In this document: positions 24,528 to 31,772 of the stretch, piece by piece
Layout: every line of letters starts with the position of its first letter
How positions within the stretch are numbered: the first letter of the stretch is position 1
Source of the DNA: Oscillospiraceae bacterium
GTDB lineage: Bacteria > Bacillota > Clostridia > Saccharofermentanales > Saccharofermentanaceae
Direction: 5' to 3'
Assembly: GCA_015069205.1 (NCBI GenBank)
Contig: SVIZ01000008.1
Span: forward strand, 1 to 64,000
Length of the DNA: 64,000 nt
Translations under genes and position numbers: made by a program
The notes under the pieces: generated by a model
Seen by the model: only the letters and a program-made list of their open reading frames with translations
The model's database searches: none
What the model was told of the DNA's origin: nothing

Positions 24528-25200
24528 TTTTTTCCGTAGAAACCAAAAGGAATCTGAACAATGTTTTATACAGGATAACCCCATTGACACGGAATTATCT
24601 TATAAGAATTTTATTGAACGTGTTGATGATCAGCTAATTGAAAAAGCGATCGATGAGAAGTTATTGATCCTAAATTATTTAATAGATTCAGTAGAAATTG
24701 ATATGTGCTCTTCTGCCGTATTAGAGCCATTTATATCACACTGCAGACCGCTGCTGGAGCCGTTTCCGATATTATTTTACGATAATGATGAGATTATAAG
24801 AGTTTACAGAGAGAAAATGAACGTAAGTTTAAGCACCAGCCATGTTTACGTGTGTCCATGGAGCCCTAAACGGCAAGTAAGTAATATTCTATACCTAAAT
24901 AAGAAAGATTGGGTTTTTGATGTAAGCAATCATAAATCATATTACTATTCTGATTTGAATCTTTTATATGTATATAACGGAAATCATTCAATTAATGCCG
25001 GGCGTTATTTTAAGAAGGGTGCAGTATTAGCTTACGAAGTGGATATGATACCTCTTTATAAAGACTGTACAACAGATGGGAAAGCTCTGATTTACAAAAA
25101 CAATCAGACCATTTCAGACTTCAGTGATTTTAGACTTGCCGTGCTTTTCACGCTTGGAAAGTATAGATGGGAAATAAATCATAAACATATTAATGACTAA
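24520..25200 (+). CDS. Unknown protein, possibly DUF6710-like
   Basis: The product has 226 residues. SD GAAAGGGAG precedes ATG 24520. After a helical N-terminus it contains PILFYDNDEIIRVYREKMN, then VYVCPWSPKRQVSNILYLN and a C-terminal block with NHSINAGRYFKKGAVLAYEV and IPLYKDC. The last block recalls DUF6710 proteins, found near defence and toxin genes, but I hold this with low confidence. Base composition is notably AT-rich. Confidence 0.6.
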   Translation: MFSFFRRNQKESEQCFIQDNPIDTELSYKNFIERVDDQLIEKAIDEKLLILNYLIDSVEIDMCSSAVLEPFISHCRPLLEPFPILFYDNDEIIRVYREKMNVSLSTSHVYVCPWSPKRQVSNILYLNKKDWVFDVSNHKSYYYSDLNLLYVYNGNHSINAGRYFKKGAVLAYEVDMIPLYKDCTTDGKALIYKNNQTISDFSDFRLAVLFTLGKYRWEINHKHIND

Positions 25201-25229
25201 GCTATCCAGTAGACTATATAACATATGTG

Positions 25230-25257
25230 TTGCAAAGTGTAACACGGGTGTTATAAT
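25230..25257 (+). promoter_or_regulatory. Promoter with GTGTTGC/GTAACAC inverted repeat
   Basis: TTGCAA (25230-25235) and TATAAT (25252-25257) are 16 bases apart. The bases GTGTTgcaaagtgTAACAC form an inverted repeat over the -35, a likely operator for the XRE protein encoded just downstream. Confidence 0.7.
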
Positions 25258-25304
25258 ATAAGTGAGATAAAATACACTTATATGAAGTGGGAAAGGTGGC
25301 TAAT

Positions 25305-25682
25305 ATGTCTGACAAAGATACAAAAAAGAGACTGGAGATGTACTATAAACTCATCGCTGAAGCTGCTGAAAAACGCAAGGCGAAGATAACTGTAAGAGAA
25401 CTCGCAGATAAACTTGAAATACAGACATCTGCTATCTACAGAATGGAACATGGGCATCTGAAAGATATAAAACTTAGCACATTGATGGGTTACTTATTTG
25501 CATTTGGATACAGATTGGCAATCGTGCCTGACGACCTGGTAATTGTTCCGAATCCAAAAAAGCTACCGAAGATTGAAAAGGAAGTATTTGATAAAGCTAA
25601 GATCGATCGTCGTACTCGGATCAGACTTCTTAAGTATCTCATTGCCTTAGAAGAAGCTGAGTTAGGTAACGACGAGGGGTAA
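25305..25682 (+). CDS. XRE-family HTH regulator
   Basis: The product has 125 residues. The HTH reads KITVRELADKLEIQTSAIYRME followed by LSTLMGYLFAFGYRLAI. The C-terminal half is a basic helix bundle. ATG 25305 has GAAAGGTGG 6 bases upstream and is preferred over GTG 25287. With its own promoter and operator it is likely autoregulated, and it may control the following lipoprotein and Fic genes. Confidence 0.83.
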   Translation: MSDKDTKKRLEMYYKLIAEAAEKRKAKITVRELADKLEIQTSAIYRMEHGHLKDIKLSTLMGYLFAFGYRLAIVPDDLVIVPNPKKLPKIEKEVFDKAKIDRRTRIRLLKYLIALEEAELGNDEG

Positions 25683-25832
25683 GAATAATAAGGCCAAGAA
25701 TTGAGTTAATGAAGAGCTATGTCTGATATTTATTTTATTCGAAAGCCAGATGGCTATTTCATAATAGAAGATGCCAACGGTAACAATATTACAAGAGAGA
25801 AACGTTATGAATGGCTCAGGAAGGGGAATAAT

Positions 25833-26930
25833 ATGAAAAGGACAAACAAGAACTACAAAGTAAAGAGAAGAAGATTACACGTTCTTACTCTTGGCAAAGG
25901 CATAGCTATTACTACAATGGCAGCTGTTAGCCTGGCAGCTCTTCCCGGTTGTGACATTAATGAAAGTGGCGGTTCTCAAATTGTAGTGGATCCGACAAGT
26001 TCTTTTGTAGTTATTGACGGTCAGACCGTTACACCTACTCCAGCAATAACAGACGGGAAAGAGAAGCAGACCGTTACTCCGACACCTTCTGGAGCTGCTA
26101 ATTCTGAGCCTTCTACTCAGATGGGGTCCACTACTGCCACCAATACAACCAATAACGGTTCAGGGAAAACCGCTACACCAACACCGAAGCCCACAAATAA
26201 TACTACTTCTACAAGTGTAGCAACACCGACACCCAAACCGTCAGGGCAGGGAAGCGGTAGTGATACGGTAACTCCGAATCCTACTAATAACACAACCAAC
26301 AACACAACTGTTGAGCCGACAGCAACACCTTCATCTTCATCTGAGCAGACTTCGAGCGGCGGTGAAAGCTCTTCCGGTTCTGAATCGTCAGGCGGTGTTA
26401 CTTCTCACACGGCAGATCCGTACAGCGAATCGTGTGATTGCCCGTATTGCAGCGGCGATGTAAGTTATCGCAGTGCAAGAACGGTTCATCACGATGCTGT
26501 AACGCACGATGAAACAACGTCTTCTTATGACGGAATAGTTAGAACTTATAAATACACAATCAACTGGTCAGGGAACTTCAAAGATTGGTGTGCGGATAAT
26601 GGTTATAGTGTTCCAACTGCTCCAACTACAACCGGAACCATAGAATACGATAATGATTGGAATCCAGTAGATGAATCCGGTTTCTATAATGCTTTAGATG
26701 AAATATGTACCGAAGCTGATGACTTAGCATGGTCGCTCGGATACACCGAAATAGCTTATAGTTATATTTGTGATGTAGTTGGCGACGATTATATAGGCTA
26801 TACCGAAACAACCACAACTATCATAGACGAACAGGCATGGGACGAGAATATCCCGGCTGGCTGGTATTGTGATGATTGCGATTACTACTCAGCAAGTGTT
26901 CCTAGAGCTTACGACGATATAGATATCTGA
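25833..26930 (+). CDS. Lipoprotein with low-complexity stalk and YDDIDI end
   Basis: The product has 365 residues. AGGAAGGGG directly upstream supports ATG 25833; an earlier in-frame ATG (25719) would bury the signal peptide. A long basic N-region is followed by a hydrophobic stretch and the lipobox LPGC. Residues about 60-190 are Thr/Pro/Ser repeats. The C-terminal domain has CDCPYC near its start and GWYCDDCDYY near its end, possibly a metal-binding pair. The last residues are AYDDIDI. The tail on an exported lipoprotein is hard to reconcile with a purely cytoplasmic sorting role, which is a useful test of the tag idea. Confidence 0.72.
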   Translation: MKRTNKNYKVKRRRLHVLTLGKGIAITTMAAVSLAALPGCDINESGGSQIVVDPTSSFVVIDGQTVTPTPAITDGKEKQTVTPTPSGAANSEPSTQMGSTTATNTTNNGSGKTATPTPKPTNNTTSTSVATPTPKPSGQGSGSDTVTPNPTNNTTNNTTVEPTATPSSSSEQTSSGGESSSGSESSGGVTSHTADPYSESCDCPYCSGDVSYRSARTVHHDAVTHDETTSSYDGIVRTYKYTINWSGNFKDWCADNGYSVPTAPTTTGTIEYDNDWNPVDESGFYNALDEICTEADDLAWSLGYTEIAYSYICDVVGDDYIGYTETTTTIIDEQAWDENIPAGWYCDDCDYYSASVPRAYDDIDI

Positions 26931-27001
26931 TTATCTCAAACGAAGTAACATATCCGAAAATTGAATGATAAAATGATAAAAACAGATAGTGGAGAACATG
27001 T

Positions 27002-27844
27002 ATGAGTGTTTCGGAACAGATATATCAAGCTTTTAACTATAAATGCGTGTCAGATAAGCTCGGCGAAGTAAAGGCATTTACAGAAGATTTTGAAAGATTA
27101 AAGCCTTTTTCACCTGAAGAGACCGATGGCTTGCAAAGCTACAACAAAGCCTTTATGTCACGCTTTGTATATAATTCTAATGCTATTGAAGGAAGCACTT
27201 TATCACTAGGAGATACAGCTTTAGTTCTTGAGGGAGAATTTCCGCCTCATGATCCAAATACTAATCTTAAGGATATTTTTGCTGCTAAGGGCTGCTATGA
27301 AGGTTCAGATTATGCGAATGTAACTTTTCAAACTTTAGCGGAATTGACAGAAGATTTTATTAAGAATGTCCACGAGAAAACGGCTTTAGATTGTCAACCA
27401 AGAACGAGGGGAACTTATAGAATCTCTCCTGTTTATATCAATGGCTCTCGTACTGTTCCGGTTGATGCGTATGAAATTCGTAATTGTATGGCAGATCTGG
27501 TATATCAGTATAATAACTGTCAGAATGATCCACTTGTTAAAATAGCAGCTTTTCATGCGATGTTTGAACGGATACATCCTTTTACTGATGGAAATGGTCG
27601 AACCGGTAGAAATATATTAAATGCCATGCTGATAAAGGAAGGATATTCTGAAGTAGCAATCAAGTTTGCATTAAAGGGACAATACAATAGTTCCTTGGAA
27701 TCCTGGCAGGTTGATAATGATCCAGAACCTTTCATTAATTTGTTCATTGATGCCGTCATAGAAGAAACCAAGGAAAGAATAAAGGTAATCGAATTGACAA
27801 GAGAAATGGATAAAACTATACCTGATGACACCTTAAATATATAG
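27002..27844 (+). CDS. Fic-family protein with intact motif and inhibitory helix
   Basis: The product has 280 residues. The full Fic motif HPFTDGNGRTGR is at about 192-203, with the catalytic His intact. The N-terminal SNAIEG (59-64) matches the inhibitory [ST]xxxE[GN] motif, so activity is probably autoinhibited until released. Such enzymes usually attach AMP to a target protein. The C-terminus ends PDDTLNI, a weak tail match. It contrasts with the Gln-bearing Fic at 2181. SD GTGGAGA. A CCCCGG hairpin follows. Confidence 0.88.
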   Translation: MSVSEQIYQAFNYKCVSDKLGEVKAFTEDFERLKPFSPEETDGLQSYNKAFMSRFVYNSNAIEGSTLSLGDTALVLEGEFPPHDPNTNLKDIFAAKGCYEGSDYANVTFQTLAELTEDFIKNVHEKTALDCQPRTRGTYRISPVYINGSRTVPVDAYEIRNCMADLVYQYNNCQNDPLVKIAAFHAMFERIHPFTDGNGRTGRNILNAMLIKEGYSEVAIKFALKGQYNSSLESWQVDNDPEPFINLFIDAVIEETKERIKVIELTREMDKTIPDDTLNI

Positions 27845-27874
27845 CACTTATCCAGAAATAATAAAGTGTTATTA

Positions 27875-27899
27875 AGCCCCGGTTATCCGGGGTTTATTT
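27875..27899 (+). terminator. CCCCGG-type hairpin followed by ATG-TAA
   Basis: GCCCCGG and CCGGGGT pair around a TTAT-type loop and are followed by TTATTT and ATGTAA at 27900-27905, a start codon next to a stop. It is the third member of this hairpin family. The next gene starts 18 bases after the ATG-TAA. Confidence 0.65.
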
Positions 27900-27922
27900 A
27901 TGTAAGAAAGGACGAAAAGGAA

Positions 27923-28474
27923 ATGAAGACAATTAATTGCAACCAACTGTTAAACTATTACTCTTTAGAAGAGTTTGCAATTCTTGATGTGTTGACGATC
28001 GACGGAGAAACTGAAGTGTTTCTGACAGATGGCCTGGGAGAACATGTATATTCATGTAAGGAATCCGAAATGACTGAAGACAAGCAAGAAGAACTGCGGG
28101 TAATGTTAAACAGTTTTGCAGCGATTGTGGTTTACGACTTCAACCAGCTAAAAGAAACCTTATCAAATTCTGAGCTGATCACGCTGTATCAACCATTGAT
28201 TTGTGATGTTGCTACAGATCTTGCAGCATTAATTGGAACATACGATTATGGTAAAGAGAATTGGCTTGTTCGAAGCTTGGACGAAGCTTTGACTTTCTAT
28301 CGCTATCAAAATGCTTTAAATAAGCCTGAAGACAGAGCAAAAGCAATCGTGTGGCTTGCTGGAATAGTCACTAACTGCACTGCACCAGAGATCATGATTC
28401 GAAGAGAACAGAAACTGAAAGATTACCGTGAAATTAAGAGATACCTCAGTCAGCCTGTACCGGAAGGGAAGTGA
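27923..28474 (+). CDS. Unknown protein upstream of virD4
   Basis: The product has 183 residues. ATG 27923 follows AAAAGGAA. The N-terminal third is a small beta-rich domain (FAILDVLTIDGETEVFLTDG) and the rest is helical. The layout (FNQLKETL, then ICDVATDLAALIG, then a helical end) faintly recalls an RNase-H/exonuclease-like fold, but the acidic catalytic set is not clear, so I make no functional claim. It is 5 bases before virD4. Confidence 0.62.
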   Translation: MKTINCNQLLNYYSLEEFAILDVLTIDGETEVFLTDGLGEHVYSCKESEMTEDKQEELRVMLNSFAAIVVYDFNQLKETLSNSELITLYQPLICDVATDLAALIGTYDYGKENWLVRSLDEALTFYRYQNALNKPEDRAKAIVWLAGIVTNCTAPEIMIRREQKLKDYREIKRYLSQPVPEGK

Positions 28475-28479
28475 TATAG

Positions 28480-30282
28480 ATGGCGATTCAAGGAAGGCCA
28501 CGAAGACGAAGAGTAACATATCTTCTTAAATCATTGTCTTTTATGCCAATACCAATATTTTTAGGTATCTATATTGCAAAGTATTTTCCATTATCTAATA
28601 TCATCAACAACTACCAGACAATAAACTGGCTCGACGGACTGATTCATCCCGAATTCAATGAATTTACTGCAGGCTCAATTCTTTTGCTGTTCATGGTTTA
28701 TATTGTAATAGTTTGGAAAATGTACGAGCCAGATAATCGCCGTCCAGGCCAAGAATATGGATCAGCTAAATGGGGCACCTGGCAAGAACTGATTAGAAAA
28801 TATGCTGCAAAAGAGAATTTTGCCTACCGTCATGCAATAAAGCATCTGAAGAAAAGACTTATTCCAAGAAGTTCTCGTAAAGCTATAAAGCATATGAAGG
28901 CGGTAACTTCGAATAATCGTATTTTAAGCGAACATTGTAAATACAATTCCAATGTCAGGACATCAAAAATGAATGCTAACTCCATAGGAATAGGTTCTGC
29001 AGGTTCGAAAAAAACGACATCCATTGTTTACACAAATATAATGCAATGTAACGGATCGATGGTAGTATGTGATCCAAAAGGTGATGTCACCCCGGTCTGT
29101 GCCGGATTTTGTGAAAATGCAGGATATAAAGTTAAAATTCTTGACCTCATAAATATGGAGAACTCAGACAGGTTCAATCCGTTTGATTATGTGAAGGATG
29201 ATGAAGATATAATATCGATGATATCATTTTGTTTTCGAGGTTTTGACGCTGATAAATCCGGAGAAAGTAAAGATCCATTTTGGGACGATGCAAACATGCT
29301 TGAAATTGCGGCTGTGTGCTATTTGCTTTACTACGATGCAGCTCCGGAGTGCCGAACGCTCTCAATGGCCATGAAACTGATAAACGCAAACTCTTTAGTT
29401 ATAAGAAGAGATGGCGTAAGTAAGACCGGTTTACAATGGCTGTTCTATGATTTTGAACGAAAAAACGGAAGCAATAATATGCCGATGACGTATTATCAGA
29501 TGTTCGACAAAGCCAAGGATAAAACTCTCAGTAATATTGAAACTACACTTGCGGCTAAAATGCAGATGTTGCTGCAACCTAAGGTTGAAAGATTGATGAG
29601 TACTGATGATTTGAAACTTGGTGATCTAGGTCGTGAACCTCAGGTTTTATTCCTTAGAGTGCCAGATGCAAATGACTCATACAATTTCATTGTATCTATG
29701 GTTTATATGTTCTTATATAAGGAACTTTATTATGTCAGTGACATAGAAAACCACGGAAGAGGCTGTAAATATCCGATAACTATGTTGCAGGATGAGTTCA
29801 CCTCGTTCCCGCAGCCGCTGAATTATCTTACGATTTTATCAGGTTGCCGATCAAGAAATATTGGTTTGTTCCCGATATTTCAAGATGTTGACAGATTGAA
29901 AAATATGAAGTGCTTAGGTCAAGGATGGTCATCAATATTTGGCCAAGTCGACAGCTGGGTATTTCTTGGTTCTCAGGAACCTGAGACTTGTAAGTTTATA
30001 TCGGAACAGCTCGGTAAGGAAACAATAGTTGCGATTAATAATAAAGGCGAAACAACGACTCTCGGAAGAGAACTTGCAACCGAAGCAGAATTAATGTCAA
30101 TGGATAAGAACCATTGTATTGTTAAGTATAACGGTGAACCGCCAATTTACGACACAAAGTATCCGTTTCTTGAACATCCTAATATTAAACTAACGGCTAT
30201 ACCTTGGGATGATTCCGGTATTCCTTATTACACTCGTAAAAACAATGTAGTTGCCGGAGCTAAGAAGGTATTGTCGGCTTAA
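28480..30282 (+). CDS. virD4: VirD4-type T4SS coupling protein
   Basis: The product has 600 residues. Two N-terminal membrane helices lie at about 15-35 and 65-88. The P-loop region near 170 reads GIGSAGSKKTTSIV, then the VirD4-typical MVVCDPKGDVTPV. A Walker B-like PITMLQDEFTSFP is near 435, and GCRSRNIGLFPIFQD follows. Coupling proteins select DNA-relaxase complexes and protein substrates and pass them to the T4SS channel. The P-loop has Lys where most have Gly (GSKKT against GSGKT). It is the most likely reader of any C-terminal transfer signal carried by other proteins of the element. Confidence 0.9.
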   Translation: MAIQGRPRRRRVTYLLKSLSFMPIPIFLGIYIAKYFPLSNIINNYQTINWLDGLIHPEFNEFTAGSILLLFMVYIVIVWKMYEPDNRRPGQEYGSAKWGTWQELIRKYAAKENFAYRHAIKHLKKRLIPRSSRKAIKHMKAVTSNNRILSEHCKYNSNVRTSKMNANSIGIGSAGSKKTTSIVYTNIMQCNGSMVVCDPKGDVTPVCAGFCENAGYKVKILDLINMENSDRFNPFDYVKDDEDIISMISFCFRGFDADKSGESKDPFWDDANMLEIAAVCYLLYYDAAPECRTLSMAMKLINANSLVIRRDGVSKTGLQWLFYDFERKNGSNNMPMTYYQMFDKAKDKTLSNIETTLAAKMQMLLQPKVERLMSTDDLKLGDLGREPQVLFLRVPDANDSYNFIVSMVYMFLYKELYYVSDIENHGRGCKYPITMLQDEFTSFPQPLNYLTILSGCRSRNIGLFPIFQDVDRLKNMKCLGQGWSSIFGQVDSWVFLGSQEPETCKFISEQLGKETIVAINNKGETTTLGRELATEAELMSMDKNHCIVKYNGEPPIYDTKYPFLEHPNIKLTAIPWDDSGIPYYTRKNNVVAGAKKVLSA

Positions 30283-30302
30283 ACAATTAAAAGCAGCTTG
30301 CA

Positions 30303-30362
30303 GGAGCGTTTTATAGCAACCCGAATGATGATTTGGTCATTCGGGTTGTTATCTTTTGCTCC
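30303..30362 (+). terminator. Nested hairpin between virD4 and pilin gene
   Basis: CAACCCGAATGA (30317-30328) and TCATTCGGGTTG (30337-30348) form a 12-bp stem. Outer GGAGC (30303-30307) and GCTCC (30358-30362) can close it. A TTATCTTTT stretch lies after the inner stem. It may set the ratio of coupling protein to pilin by partial termination or mRNA processing. The pilin gene starts 46 bases on. Confidence 0.6.
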
Positions 30363-30407
30363 AGAATGCTGAATTTTATAACACATTTATAAAAAGGAGA
30401 CCCAAAT

Positions 30408-30764
30408 ATGAAAGTTATTAAAGAAAAAAACACAAAAAGTGTTACCAAGCACAGAATTTCCAAAGCATGGATCAGCATCTATGTGGCTGCAATTACAACA
30501 TTGTGCGGAGCCGTTTCGGTAATGGCTGCCGATCCTGACCCGACATCTGCAATTAATCAGATTCTTGAAAAAGTAAATACGGCAAAAGTTCTGCTGTGTT
30601 CTGTTGTTGGTGCGGTTGGCATATTGGTGTTTGCCTTTAATCTGCTTAAGGCATTGAAGGGATATAAAAATCAAGACGACAGGCAGATGGATCAGGGAAT
30701 TACCGGATGTATCGTTGGATTCATAATGACTGTGTTTGATATTGTTTTGGCTATTTTCGCATAA
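30408..30764 (+). CDS. VirB2-like (Maff2-type) pilin/membrane subunit
   Basis: The product has 118 residues. A long signal peptide ends VSVMAADPD, giving a likely cleavage after AMA-type residues. The mature part has two hydrophobic segments (VLLCSVVGAVGILVFAFNLL and GITGCIVGFIMTVFDIVLAIF) joined by a short polar loop, the VirB2 pattern. SD AAAAGGAG. It precedes the VirB6-like gene by 11 bases. Confidence 0.83.
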   Translation: MKVIKEKNTKSVTKHRISKAWISIYVAAITTLCGAVSVMAADPDPTSAINQILEKVNTAKVLLCSVVGAVGILVFAFNLLKALKGYKNQDDRQMDQGITGCIVGFIMTVFDIVLAIFA

Positions 30765-30775
30765 AGGTGGAAAGT

Positions 30776-31762
30776 ATGATTGCTGCAGTTATTGTTGCTT
30801 CAATGGCTGAGAATTTTGTCACTTGGGCATATTCCATTTGGAATACTTTTATCAAGTATTGCTATGATACCTTGACAGTTTCCCCCTTTGATTTTGGAGC
30901 AAAACTGTTTTCTAAGACCGGAGAACTTGACAGCTCTACCAGCATTCTCTCAACCATAATTAATAATATTGAGCCGATTATGATTGGAGTGGGCACAGGG
31001 CTTCTTATTCTTTTTTGGGTAATCGGCATACTGCGTGAAAGCGGAAATATGCTTGCTGAAAGATCTCAGCCTTACGCATTTGTTACACATTTGTTGAGAC
31101 TGTTTATCTGCGAAGGTTTAATAGCCGCTTATTATTATATTGTTTATGTAATATTCGATATATTTACTGTGGCTACATCTGCGATTGTGGGATCAGCCGG
31201 AAAGATTAATTACGGTTTCATTGATCCAAGTGATGCAGATGCTATTTCGGATAATTTCCTCAGTACAATTGGGATCGATGACAAAACAGTATCCGTAATA
31301 ACGGCAATACAAGAATCGCAGAAGCAGAGTGTGAAGGATGCGCTGCTCATTGAAATCTTCACAATGATTTATTTAATTGTTGTGGTAGCTTGTGCTGTTG
31401 TAATTTTCATGAAGGTCTATGGTCGTTATTTCCGAATTATAGCCTCAATTGTCATTGCACCGGTAGGTATAGCCATGTTTGCAAGTAGCAACACGGAACA
31501 AAGCGGAAGAAAGTACATATTCTATCTGTTAAAGCAAGGAGCTGAAGGGGCAATTATAGCGATCGATCTTGTTATGTTCAATATTGTTGCCACAAGAGGC
31601 GATTTGCAACCGACCTTGTTCAAGTCGTTAGTAAACTGGTTAACTGAAGAAGGTTCTACGGCAAATATAATAATCGGTTATTACATTACGCAGATCTTCA
31701 TGTGTGTGTTGTTAATGACGCTCATCAGTGCAACAGAAAAAATGACTGAACAGCTATTCTGA
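30776..31762 (+). CDS. VirB6/TrbL-like polytopic membrane protein
   Basis: The product has 328 residues with six or more membrane segments, for example IGVGTGLLILFWVIGIL, LIVVVACAVVIFMKVYG and IIASIVIAPVGIAMFA. That last block and the following SGRKYIFYLLKQGAEGAI are typical of Gram-positive VirB6-like channel proteins. ATG 30776 follows AAGGTGG; GTG 30767 lies inside the binding site. It forms the inner-membrane channel with VirB4 and VirB2-like partners. Confidence 0.83.
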   Translation: MIAAVIVASMAENFVTWAYSIWNTFIKYCYDTLTVSPFDFGAKLFSKTGELDSSTSILSTIINNIEPIMIGVGTGLLILFWVIGILRESGNMLAERSQPYAFVTHLLRLFICEGLIAAYYYIVYVIFDIFTVATSAIVGSAGKINYGFIDPSDADAISDNFLSTIGIDDKTVSVITAIQESQKQSVKDALLIEIFTMIYLIVVVACAVVIFMKVYGRYFRIIASIVIAPVGIAMFASSNTEQSGRKYIFYLLKQGAEGAIIAIDLVMFNIVATRGDLQPTLFKSLVNWLTEEGSTANIIIGYYITQIFMCVLLMTLISATEKMTEQLF

Positions 31763-31772
31763 GGAAAATGAT

